64,000 bases of DNA, from contig NZ_ANNG01000006.1 of assembly GCF_000466685.1 (NCBI RefSeq), positions 62,001 to 126,000 on the forward strand. The letters run 5' to 3'. A program made the translations under genes and the position numbers. Source of the DNA: Campylobacter concisus UNSWCS. GTDB lineage: Bacteria > Campylobacterota > Campylobacteria > Campylobacterales > Campylobacteraceae. Below the pieces are notes generated by a model. It did no database searches. It worked only from the letters and a program-made list of their open reading frames with translations, and was not told where the DNA came from. Shown one piece after another: positions 34,819-42,971 of this stretch; positions within the stretch are counted from its first letter, which is position 1, and the number at the start of each line of letters is the position of its first letter.

Positions 34819-37776
34819 TTATTGTTTTAGTTGAAGAAGTGTGTTTAGCATCTCATCACTTGTTGTGATAGTTTTTGAGTTTGCTTGAAAGCCTCTTTGG
34901 ATTACGATAAGATCTGTTAGTGCGCGGCTTAGATCGACGTTACTAGCTTCTAGTTTTGAAGCTGCGATCGTTCCTTTATCGCCAGTGCCTGCTGCACCGA
35001 TGACTGCTTCGCCTGAGTTTGCAGTTTGTGAAAAGACGTTTCCGCCCTCACTTTGAAGACCCTCATTGTTTGTAAAGCTAGCAAGTGCAACTTGAGCTAG
35101 ACCAAAGCTTTGGCCGTTTGTAAATGCACCGATGATAGTGCCAGTCTCATCGATCTTTAGGTCATTTAGTGTGCCACCTGTGTAGCCATCTTGTGAGATA
35201 GACTCAGTTGAAGAGTCTTTATCAAAGCTTGTTAGTCCGTTAAAATCAGTTCCCAAGCCAAAATTTAAACTAACATTTTGACCGCTTTGTGAGCCGTTGT
35301 TAGCTGAAAATGTTATCGTAGCTGGGTGAAAGCTAGCAAGTGAGCCATTTGAGTTAAATCTCAATGAACCAGTCACAACGTTGTCTGGACCCTCTCCTGT
35401 GTAGTTTATCTTAGCAGGCTCTGGCACTTGGATCACCATGTTCCACTCAGTTCCGCCATCTTTTGTAGTGCCTGTCTTTGCCCATTTAATGCTAACAGTG
35501 TGTTTTGAGCCAAGTGAGTCAAAAATTTCAGCCGTTGAGCCGTGGCTTGACATCATCATCTTACCACTTGCTCTTAGAGCTTGACCCGGGCTTAGTGCGC
35601 CATCAAGTGCTTTCATCATTGTTGTAAGTCTAACATTTTCATTTATAGCTGCTGTATTTGCATTTTCTGCTGGCTTTGTTAAACCAGTAATCGTCATATA
35701 TAGGGCTTGGTCGGCATTATCGCTCGCTGGGTTTTCTAATTGAAATTGACCTAGTTTATTTACTGTTATTTTTACTCCGTCGTTTAGATCTGTCATCTTT
35801 TTCATTAGTGCTTTTTTTGCTTCATCGCCGATTGCTCTATTTAGTTCATCCATATTTTCTTGTATCATTACACGATTTTTTACAGCCTCATTTGCATTAT
35901 TTAAAGCAGTGGCTGCCTTTTGAGCGGCCTCGTTTGCATCTTTTACTTTTTTTGCAGCCTCGTTTGCAGCCTCGTTTGCATCTTTTATGGCTGTTTCTGC
36001 TGCTGTCCTTAATGCTGCTATGCCAGCCGCAGCACCACCTGCACCACCTGCAAATACTACATTATCTATTGCAGTAATTAGATTATCATTGGCAGTTTTT
36101 GCAGCTGCTACTGCAGCATTTGCTGCAGCATTTGCTGCAGCTGTTTCGGCAGCTGTTGCATTTCTAGATGTTGCAACTAAATTTGCTTTGTTTATAGCAT
36201 CCATAGCAGCTCTTGATGCTGCATCTGCTTTTGCCATAGCATCATTTACTGCATCTATAAGTGCTTGACCTGGTGCACCAGCGGCAGCACCGGCAGCAGC
36301 TATAGCGGCATTTAATGCAAGTATAGCATTCGTGGCAGTAACATTCTTTGTTCTAGCATCTTGTTCTGCATTTTGTGCAGCATTGTTTGCAGCATTAGCT
36401 GCTGTTTTTGTAGTTGTTTTCTCTTGTATAGCCTTTGTTTCAGCCTCTTGTGCGGCTCTTAGTTTTTCTGCCATCTCATCTGATGTTTTTACATTAACAA
36501 TATTTCCATCACCATTATAATCAACGTGGTTTCTGGCATCCTCTTGCATAGCAGCACGAAGATCTTCTGTTGTAGTGATCTGTCTTGCGATTTTGTCGTT
36601 ATTTGGATGAACAGCTGTTGTTTGTGAGCTTGTATAGACATATTGATAAGCTGTTATGATGTCTTTGCTAGCTAGACCAGCAACGCTGTTTCCTGCATTT
36701 ACCACTAAGTGAATATTTTTTGTCTCTTCAGTTGTGCCTAAGTTATTTCTATTTATAAGTGTTAGCTTATTACCCTCTGAAATTTCAGCTCTAACGCCAG
36801 TTTTATTATACTGAGCGTTGATAGCAGCGGCAACGTCACTGATGCTTGTCATAGTATGATCTTGGGATTTAATAGTTGTGCCATTTATTGTGATATCAAG
36901 TGTTTTTGCTGGATCTATCTTACCAATTGTTTGAGATTCAGGACTTCCTATGCTAAATTTCTCAGTTTTAGCATTTGCGTAGCTTACCCATATGCCTTGT
37001 CCATCTCTTAGTGCAAGACCGTTTCCAAGCTCGTCAAATGTAACACCAAGATCGACGCCACGCTCTGTTAGCATTTGTTCTTTTTTTGAGTTTGTATAAA
37101 ATTCATCGTTATTTACGTCGTTTTCATTATGAACTTCGTTAGCGTTTAAAATTCCATCGTTATTGTAGTCGCGTCCGCCAGCAACTGAGTCAAGAGCGTA
37201 AATAGGTGTGCTTCTTTGACCGATGCTGTTACCTGAGTCGAGGTTGCCTTTTATTTTAACTTCTGTTGTTGCTCTTGCTGGAGTTGTAAGACCTTTTTTG
37301 ATGACGATGTTGCTTATAGGGCCTGTTGAGTCGATAGTGCCAGTCTCTTCATCTCTAGTCCAGCCTTGAACGATATAACCGCTATTATTTACAAAGTTAC
37401 CAGCCTTATCACGGACGAAATCGCCGTTTCTTGTGTAGTATCTTGTCGTTCCGCCATCTGGAGAGACGACAAAGAAGCCATTTCCTTGAAGAGCAAGGTC
37501 GGTTTGCTTGTCAGTAGCTGTTAGTGTGCCTTGTGAGAAAATTCTTGTAGTTGAGTTTATGGTCGTTCCTAGACCTATTTGCATAGCGTTTTGACCGCCT
37601 AGCTGACCTTGTGGAGCGGTAGCAACTCTTGGAGTTTGGCTTAGTATATCAGCAAAATTTGCGCGGTTGTATTTAAAACCATAGGTATTGACGTTTGCGA
37701 TATTGTTGCCTTCTACGTCCATGGCTATCTGGTGGGCTTGTAGGCCTGAAACACCAGACCAAAGTGATCTCATCAT
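34819..37776 (-). CDS. flgE: flagellar hook protein FlgE with a long alanine-rich insert
   Basis: FlgE polymerises into the hook joining rod and filament. The 985-residue protein has the conserved N-terminus (MMRSLWSGVSGLQAHQIAMD, then NNIANVNTYGFK) and C-terminus (SNVDLSRALTDLIVIQRGFQANSKTI, partly quoted) that form the inner core. The middle is surface-exposed and variable in this family. Here residues about 435-635 are an alanine-rich, heptad-like helical insert (for example ANAANNAAQNAEQDA). Two EF-hand-like loops occur: DYNNDGILNANE at 203-214 and DYNGDGNIVNVK shortly before the insert. A sigma-54 promoter precedes the gene and a terminator follows it, so it is a single-gene unit. Confidence 0.97.
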   Translation of the reverse strand: MMRSLWSGVSGLQAHQIAMDVEGNNIANVNTYGFKYNRANFADILSQTPRVATAPQGQLGGQNAMQIGLGTTINSTTRIFSQGTLTATDKQTDLALQGNGFFVVSPDGGTTRYYTRNGDFVRDKAGNFVNNSGYIVQGWTRDEETGTIDSTGPISNIVIKKGLTTPARATTEVKIKGNLDSGNSIGQRSTPIYALDSVAGGRDYNNDGILNANEVHNENDVNNDEFYTNSKKEQMLTERGVDLGVTFDELGNGLALRDGQGIWVSYANAKTEKFSIGSPESQTIGKIDPAKTLDITINGTTIKSQDHTMTSISDVAAAINAQYNKTGVRAEISEGNKLTLINRNNLGTTEETKNIHLVVNAGNSVAGLASKDIITAYQYVYTSSQTTAVHPNNDKIARQITTTEDLRAAMQEDARNHVDYNGDGNIVNVKTSDEMAEKLRAAQEAETKAIQEKTTTKTAANAANNAAQNAEQDARTKNVTATNAILALNAAIAAAGAAAGAPGQALIDAVNDAMAKADAASRAAMDAINKANLVATSRNATAAETAAANAAANAAVAAAKTANDNLITAIDNVVFAGGAGGAAAGIAALRTAAETAIKDANEAANEAAKKVKDANEAAQKAATALNNANEAVKNRVMIQENMDELNRAIGDEAKKALMKKMTDLNDGVKITVNKLGQFQLENPASDNADQALYMTITGLTKPAENANTAAINENVRLTTMMKALDGALSPGQALRASGKMMMSSHGSTAEIFDSLGSKHTVSIKWAKTGTTKDGGTEWNMVIQVPEPAKINYTGEGPDNVVTGSLRFNSNGSLASFHPATITFSANNGSQSGQNVSLNFGLGTDFNGLTSFDKDSSTESISQDGYTGGTLNDLKIDETGTIIGAFTNGQSFGLAQVALASFTNNEGLQSEGGNVFSQTANSGEAVIGAAGTGDKGTIAASKLEASNVDLSRALTDLIVIQRGFQANSKTITTSDEMLNTLLQLKQ

Positions 37777-37823
37777 TGACTTATCCTTTTTCTCGTTTTA
37801 AAATTTTTTATGATCTTTTTAAA

Positions 37824-37839
37824 GCAAAAGATGTTCCAA
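37824..37839 (-). promoter_or_regulatory. sigma-54 promoter of flgE
   Basis: Read leftward the sequence is TTGGAACATCTTTTGC. The GG of the -24 element and the GC of the -12 element are the required 12 bp apart, with the TTGC(T) end of the consensus, 48 bp before the ATG. Hook genes are RpoN/FlgR-dependent in Campylobacter. Confidence 0.82.
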
Positions 37840-37893
37840 AATTTATATCGGCAAAAAGAGAAAAATTTGAAAATTTTTGTGTGATCGTATTTT

Positions 37894-38166
37894 TTAGTAT
37901 GCTTTTTCTCGTGATGAAATTTCTATTATCTCAATAGTTAAAATTTCATCTTGCTTAAGCCCTATTATGCGGTAATGTATGCCAACTCTCCAACGCCAGC
38001 GATTATCATAGCCTTGCATCTTTTCTGCGTTATTTGTTGCAAAAGGATTTTCTACTTTTTCGAGCTCTTTTAGAAAGGTACGTATTTTTAGAGCTGCTCT
38101 TAGATCACATTTTGAAATTTTATCTAGTTGCTTGTCGGCAGAGCGCTTAATGGCTATTTTATACAC
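37894..38166 (-). CDS. RelE/ParE-family toxin
   Basis: The 90-residue basic protein fits the RelE/ParE fold. KRSADKQLDKIS lies at the start, then a helix pair, the RWRWRVGIHYRIIGL strand segment and the final EIIEISSREKAY. RelE types cut mRNA on the ribosome and ParE types poison gyrase; sequence alone does not decide, though the late Arg and Tyr suit an RNase-like member. The start is GTG, sharing one base with the antitoxin stop (TAGTG), so it is translated only after the antitoxin. Confidence 0.85.
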   Translation of the reverse strand: MYKIAIKRSADKQLDKISKCDLRAALKIRTFLKELEKVENPFATNNAEKMQGYDNRWRWRVGIHYRIIGLKQDEILTIEIIEISSREKAY

Positions 38167-38456
38167 TAAACACCCATTTCAGTTTTAACTTCGGCTATTA
38201 GTGCTTCTTGCTCTGCTTTTGAGAGTTTTTTAAATTCTGTATCGAGTTTTTTTATGCTTGGAGACTTTAAAAGTTCATAATCTTTTGGCTCATCAAGTTT
38301 ACTTTTTATCTTTTTTTTAAGATAAAGGATCAGTTCTGATTGTTTTTTTAAAGTATCTTGCAATGAATTTAGTTTTTTTTCTTCTTTTTCAAGAGAATTA
38401 AACAATGCTTTACGTGTCATAGTCTCGTATTTTGCATAATCAATATTTGTTTGCAT
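38166..38456 (-). CDS. putative antitoxin partner of the RelE/ParE toxin
   Basis: The 96-residue protein (MQTNIDYAKYETMTRKALF) is almost entirely charged helix. A likely coiled coil covers residues about 25-60, and a C-terminal segment KLSKAEQEALIAEVKTEMGV could wrap the toxin. It lacks an obvious ribbon-helix-helix or HTH domain. Its role is inferred from position directly before the toxin with a 1-bp overlap. I use the ATG at 38456 because AAAGGAAA lies upstream; an earlier in-frame start at 38492 is less likely. Confidence 0.65.
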   Translation of the reverse strand: MQTNIDYAKYETMTRKALFNSLEKEEKKLNSLQDTLKKQSELILYLKKKIKSKLDEPKDYELLKSPSIKKLDTEFKKLSKAEQEALIAEVKTEMGV

Positions 38457-38494
38457 CGCATTTTCCTTTAAATTTTTTAATGATTTTAACACAT

Positions 38495-39862
38495 TTATCC
38501 AAGTATCATGGCTCCTACGATGCCACCGATGATTAGCGGGATGTTAAAAAATATAAATGTAGGCACACAAGTATCATATATGTGGTTGTGCTCACCATCA
38601 GCATTTAGACCGCTCGTTGGCCCAAGTGTGCTGTCACTTGCTGGGCTTCCAGCATCGCCTAGAGCCGCTGCTATACCAACTAGCAAGATGATAGCTGGCA
38701 CGCCAAAGCCAAGGCTAAGGCAAAGTGGCACGTAGATAGAGGCTAAGATAGGGATAGTGCCAAAGCTAGTGCCTATGCCCATCGTGACTAAAAGTCCGAT
38801 AAGTAGCATCAAAAATGCTCCACCTATCTTGCCGCCAGAGACCAAGCTAGCGTATTTCACAAGCTCGTCTATACCGCCACTCTCTCTTAAAATGGTGCCA
38901 TATCCCGCAGCAACAAGCATGATAAATGCGATAAAGCCCATCATAGCAAGGCCATTATCCATGATCTTATCTACCTTTTTGTATTCGATGCCGCCAAAAA
39001 CGACCATGACCAAAAGTCCAAGTAACGCGCCAAGTGGCAAGAGCGAAGTGTAAATTTGCACGACAAAGGCGACAACTGCACCAGCTAAGACCGCCCACTC
39101 TTTTTTAGTCATCTCAAGGCTTTTTGCACGCTCGATCTCATCAAGTTCAGCCTTTTCAAATTTAGAAGTTTTATAAATCCTTTTTTTACTATAAAAAAGT
39201 ATGGCTAAGATAAGCCCCACAAACATCGAAGCTCCACCTATCCACATGACTGATGAGATGTCTGAGATGGTTGTGTTTATGCCGTTGTTTGCTAGCTCTT
39301 TTTTAAGGATATTGTGAAAAAGCAGACCAAAGCCAACGCTAATGCTCACATAAGGCGCTTGAAGTCCAAATGTAAGAGCGCAAGCCACAGCGCGTCTATC
39401 TATGCCCATTTTGTTCATAAGGGCAAGAAGTGGCGGGATCAAGATAGGTATGAAGGCTATATGAACTGGGATCAAATTTTGAGACAAACAAGCGATAAAT
39501 GCGATAGTTAGCGTAAAAATGACCTTATTTGAGCTAAGAAATTTACTCATTGCATTTATCAAAATGGCTGTTAAATTTGTATTTGCGATGGCAGCTGCAA
39601 GAGCACCTAGCAAGATGTAGCTAAGAGAGGTTTCAAGGTTGCCTTGCATGCCACTTATGAGGCTTTGCGTGGTCTCTTTTAGAGCCGTAAAAAAGCTCTC
39701 AAAACCGCTTGCCAAACCACTTTCAAATCCACTAAAACCATGCTTATACATAACCCCAGCAACAAGCGCAGAAACGAGGATAGAAAGCAGGATGTTAAAA
39801 CGCAGCAAACATAGCACCGTCATCACCAAAATGCTAAAAACAACAGGGTTAAATAGAAGCAT
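38495..39862 (-). CDS. Na+/H+ antiporter family membrane protein (NhaC-like)
   Basis: The 455-residue protein has about eleven hydrophobic spans and matches the NhaC-like antiporter group. TNLTAILINAMSKFL, SQNLIPVHIAFIPILIPP, MGIGTSFGTIPILASIYVPL and ALGDAGSPASDSTLGPTSGL near residue 400 are characteristic. The ATG at 39862 with AAAGGACACTC before it is chosen over an upstream in-frame start at 39898. The substrate could be Na+/H+ or an organic-ion exchange. It lies upstream of, and on the same strand as, the toxin-antitoxin pair, with 39 bp between it and the antitoxin start. Confidence 0.85.
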   Translation of the reverse strand: MLLFNPVVFSILVMTVLCLLRFNILLSILVSALVAGVMYKHGFSGFESGLASGFESFFTALKETTQSLISGMQGNLETSLSYILLGALAAAIANTNLTAILINAMSKFLSSNKVIFTLTIAFIACLSQNLIPVHIAFIPILIPPLLALMNKMGIDRRAVACALTFGLQAPYVSISVGFGLLFHNILKKELANNGINTTISDISSVMWIGGASMFVGLILAILFYSKKRIYKTSKFEKAELDEIERAKSLEMTKKEWAVLAGAVVAFVVQIYTSLLPLGALLGLLVMVVFGGIEYKKVDKIMDNGLAMMGFIAFIMLVAAGYGTILRESGGIDELVKYASLVSGGKIGGAFLMLLIGLLVTMGIGTSFGTIPILASIYVPLCLSLGFGVPAIILLVGIAAALGDAGSPASDSTLGPTSGLNADGEHNHIYDTCVPTFIFFNIPLIIGGIVGAMILG

Positions 39863-39981
39863 GAGTGTCCTTTTTGTATGAGTGCAAGAATTATACAAGC
39901 GTGGGGCTTATTAAATTTTAAAAAGAGTGGCTTAAGTGGGTATGTGTTAAGATTTTTGGCAAATTTTAAAAGGAAAAAGCG

Positions 39982-40590
39982 ATGGATTTAGAGAAAATTT
40001 ATAAGGACGCTGGGGCGTATCTAGAGGGGCACTTTTTGCTAAGTAGTGGCAACCACTCGCAGTTTTATCTGCAAAGTGCAAAGGTGCTTGAAGACCCTGC
40101 TCTTGCAGCAAAGCTAGCAGATGAGCTAGCCAGTGTGATAGAGAAATTTGGCATTAAATTTGATAGTGTTTGTTCTCCTGCACTTGGTGGAATTTTAGCT
40201 GGATATGAGCTAGCTCGTGCGGCAAAAAAACGCTTTATATTTACTGAGCGCGTTGATAGGGTGATGAGCTTAAGACGCGGCTTTGAAGTGAAAAAAGGCG
40301 AGAAATTTATAGTTTGTGAAGATATCATAACAACTGGTGGTTCAGCACTTGAAGCAGCCCACGTGATAGAGAGCCTTGGTGGCGAGGTGGTTGGCTTTGC
40401 GGCACTTGCAAATCGCGGCTTTTGCAAGGTTGCAAATTTAGGCAATGAAGCTAAGGCAAATGCAAAACTGCCAAGCGATAAGCCGTTTTTTGCTTTGGGA
40501 AATTTTGAATTTGAAATTTACGAGCCAGAGCACTGTCCGCTTTGTAAGAGTGGTAGCAAGGCGATTAAGCCTGGAAGCAGAGGCAACTAA
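39982..40590 (+). CDS. pyrE: orotate phosphoribosyltransferase
   Basis: PyrE joins orotate to PRPP to give OMP in pyrimidine synthesis. The 202-residue protein shows the N-terminal [20 protein letters not shown], the central [18 protein letters not shown], and the PRPP-binding loop [17 protein letters not shown]. The C-terminal tail ([21 protein letters not shown]) with two Cys is typical of the longer PyrE type. AAAAGGAAAAAGCG precedes the ATG. It is a single gene ending in a strong hairpin. Confidence 0.97.
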   Translation: MDLEKIYKDAGAYLEGHFLLSSGNHSQFYLQSAKVLEDPALAAKLADELASVIEKFGIKFDSVCSPALGGILAGYELARAAKKRFIFTERVDRVMSLRRGFEVKKGEKFIVCEDIITTGGSALEAAHVIESLGGEVVGFAALANRGFCKVANLGNEAKANAKLPSDKPFFALGNFEFEIYEPEHCPLCKSGSKAIKPGSRGN

Positions 40591-40602
40591 AGGATAATTA
40601 GG

Positions 40603-40640
40603 AAATTTAGCCAAATCTTTGGCTAAATTTAACTTTATCT
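40603..40640 (+). terminator. pyrE terminator
   Basis: AAATTTAGCCAAA (40603-40615) and TTTGGCTAAATTT (40618-40630) are perfect 13-base arms, followed by AACTTTATCTTTT. Confidence 0.75.
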
Positions 40641-40769
40641 TTTAAATTTATCGCTTAAGTATCGAGCCGATTTTTTACTTTAAGCTTACGATCATGATGT
40701 AAATTTATGAAATAATTTTTATTTTGTGTTATTTAAGTCGGCATTTTGGCTTAAGAGATGAGATGACGT

Positions 40770-41459
40770 ATGCAAGAGTATGATATTTTAGATGTTTTAT
40801 CAAACAAAAAGGTCCTTTGCTTAGAGGATGAAGAGGCGATCTTGCGAAATATCTGCGCCTCGCTGGAGCTATTTTTCGCAGAAGTTAAAGGCGTGACAGA
40901 CGGCTTTGATGCGCTTGAGCTTGCTATGAGTGGGGCGTATGACGCGTTAGTGCTTGATATCAGCGTGCCAAATATCGATGGTCTTGAGATCGCTAAAAAA
41001 GTAAGAGCTATCAATCAAAAAATCCCTATCGTGATCTTATCAAGCCACGTCGAGCAAGAGTATCTGTGGCGCGCAGTTGAGCTAAAGATCACAAGATATC
41101 TCGCAAAACCATACGATAAAAAATCTTTCATCAAAGCGCTTGAAGATGTGGCTTTTGAGCTAGTTGGGCGCACGCCAACTATCAGGCTAAATGACGAGCT
41201 TGAGTATGACTTTGGCAAAAAAGCGCTTTACGTAAATGGTCAAATTTCTCATCTAAGTAAGAGCGAGAGCAAGCTTTTGGAGTACTTTTTAAACAACAAA
41301 AACCAAACTATCACTTATGAGCAAATTTTTGACTACATCTGGGACTACGAGCAGCCGACAAAAGAGGCTATAAAGACCATCGTAAAAGAGCTTAGAAGAA
41401 AGCTAGGCAAAGATGTGATCAAAAATTTATATGGTATAGGCTATCTTTGTGAAATATAA
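40770..41459 (+). CDS. OmpR-family response regulator of the mcc cluster (MccR-like)
   Basis: The 229-residue protein has a receiver domain with acidic residues D20/E21, phospho-acceptor D63 in LVLDISVPNIDG and K113 in RYLAKPYDKK. A C-terminal winged-helix DNA-binding domain follows (about 130-228, with HLSKSESKLLEYF and AIKTIVKELRRKLG). It overlaps the sensor gene by 11 bp. From its place directly before mccA it should activate the sulfite-respiration operon, as MccR does in Wolinella by my recollection. A 10-bp-spaced direct repeat at 42891-42907 is a candidate target. Confidence 0.88.
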   Translation: MQEYDILDVLSNKKVLCLEDEEAILRNICASLELFFAEVKGVTDGFDALELAMSGAYDALVLDISVPNIDGLEIAKKVRAINQKIPIVILSSHVEQEYLWRAVELKITRYLAKPYDKKSFIKALEDVAFELVGRTPTIRLNDELEYDFGKKALYVNGQISHLSKSESKLLEYFLNNKNQTITYEQIFDYIWDYEQPTKEAIKTIVKELRRKLGKDVIKNLYGIGYLCEI

Positions 41460-42876
41460 ATTTCAGCTAATCGTCGGTGCTTTCATCTTTGTATACCTGC
41501 TAGTCTCGGCGCTTGTGCTAAATTTCTACAACGACCTAGCGATGAAAGACGCCAAAAGAGAGGCGCATTATGTGCTTGAGAGTATAAATTCTGTAAGAGA
41601 GTACATCTCAGGTGTGCAACGCCCGCTAATCGAACAGCTAAAGCAAGAGGGCATTTTAAAAGAGGACTTTTTTGACGAAAGGCTTCTATCATCTTCATAT
41701 ATAAGCCGTGAAATTTACAATATCCAAAAGCAAAAATACAACCTAGACTTCGACTACAAGCTAGTTGCTATCGCACCGCTAAATAAAGCTCACCAGCCAA
41801 ATGAATTTGAAGCTGGCGTCTTGCAAGGCTTTAAAGAAAATAAATTTCAAGAATTTGTAAGGATAATAAGAGATGAAAATGGCTCACAGCTCTTTGTGGG
41901 TCTGCCTATAAAAAACCAAAGCCCGACCTGTCTAGCCTGTCATAGCAGCGCAAATGCCCCGCAGCAAATGCTAGAAAAATACGAGATGGAGGGCATAGAG
42001 ATCCCAGATGTGAACGAAACGGTTGCGATGATCTCTTTTAAGATCCCAATTCGCGCCATTTTTACCTACCATTTGCAAGAGGTCATCGTCATAATGAGCG
42101 CCATAACGCTTATATTTGGGCTATTTTTACTACTTGTTTATAAGATGCATAAGCGTGGCGAAGAGAGCAAAAGGCAGACTGAGCAGCTGATGATACATCA
42201 AAGCCGCCTAGCCTCGATGGGCGAGATGATAGGCAATATCTCACACCAGTGGAAGCAGCCGCTAGCTCAGATAAGCTCAGCTTTGATAAATTTAGAGCTT
42301 TATCAAGAGCGAAAAAAGCTTGATGAGGCGAAAATTTATGAGTTTATAGAAGAGACAAGCAAGCAGATAAATTTCATGTCAGAAACTGTTGATGACTTTA
42401 AAAATTTCTTTAGTCCAAATACCTTGAGAAAAGAATTTAAGGTGCTTGAAGTGATAAATCAAACGATAAAAATTTTAAACGCAACTCTTAAAAAGTATCA
42501 GATCGAAGTGCAGCTTGACGTGAGAGAAAATTTTGAGATATTTGCAAATTTTAATGAGATAATCCAAATTTTAATAAATATCATAAACAACGCAAAAGAC
42601 GCATTTAAGCAAAGCTACACAAAGCCAAGAGTGATAAAGATAAGCGCCTTTTTAAAAGATGGCAGAAAGAATTTATGCGTGCAAAATAACGCAGGAGCGA
42701 TAAAAAATTCATTTTTAAAGGTCATCTTTGAGCCACACTTTAGCACAAAAGAGAGCGGTAGCGGGCTTGGGCTATATATGAGCCGCCTTATCGCTCGCAA
42801 AAATAACGCCCTAATCTTTGCTAAAAATGTGGATGAAAACCACGTTGCATTTACAATTAGTTTCGAAAATTTATAA
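41449..42876 (+). CDS. sensor histidine kinase with a periplasmic haem-c site (MccS-like)
   Basis: The 475-residue protein has two membrane spans (about 7-25 and 211-231) enclosing a periplasmic domain. That domain contains CLACH at 161-165, a c-type haem attachment site followed by SSANAPQQM, as in Tll0287/DUF3365-type sensor domains. The cytoplasmic part has the phospho-His in GNISHQWKQPL (H266), the N box INIINNAKDAF and the G2 box SGSGLGLYMSRL. The G1 box reads VQNNAGAI instead of a DxGxG form, so ATP binding there may be altered. The start is GTG, overlapping the regulator gene. A redox or ligand signal sensed through the haem is inferred. Confidence 0.88.
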   Translation: MKYKFQLIVGAFIFVYLLVSALVLNFYNDLAMKDAKREAHYVLESINSVREYISGVQRPLIEQLKQEGILKEDFFDERLLSSSYISREIYNIQKQKYNLDFDYKLVAIAPLNKAHQPNEFEAGVLQGFKENKFQEFVRIIRDENGSQLFVGLPIKNQSPTCLACHSSANAPQQMLEKYEMEGIEIPDVNETVAMISFKIPIRAIFTYHLQEVIVIMSAITLIFGLFLLLVYKMHKRGEESKRQTEQLMIHQSRLASMGEMIGNISHQWKQPLAQISSALINLELYQERKKLDEAKIYEFIEETSKQINFMSETVDDFKNFFSPNTLRKEFKVLEVINQTIKILNATLKKYQIEVQLDVRENFEIFANFNEIIQILINIINNAKDAFKQSYTKPRVIKISAFLKDGRKNLCVQNNAGAIKNSFLKVIFEPHFSTKESGSGLGLYMSRLIARKNNALIFAKNVDENHVAFTISFENL

Positions 42877-42890
42877 TTTGTTAATTTTCC

Positions 42891-42932
42891 CCCTTTTCTA
42901 CCCTTTTTTGGTGTTAAGATTATCAGTATGAA
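42891..42932 (+). promoter_or_regulatory. candidate mccA promoter with regulator direct repeat
   Basis: CCCTTTTCTA-CCCTTTTTTG (42891-42910) contains two CCCTTTT half-sites exactly 10 bp apart, the spacing used by OmpR-type dimers. A possible -10, TATGAA (42927-42932), lies 19 bp beyond, placing the repeat over the -35 area. A very strong AAGGAGG ribosome site (42961-42967) follows. Assigned by eye. Confidence 0.45.
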
Positions 42933-42971
42933 ATCATTTTGATTTTAGGATAAAAATTCAAAGGAGGAGAC

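Noticed and set aside
35808-36520. Long rightward open frames opposite the flgE alanine-rich region
   Set aside because: They are antisense shadows of the low-complexity alanine codons in flgE. Their products are Leu/Ala-rich with no start site, and FlgE is clearly the real gene.
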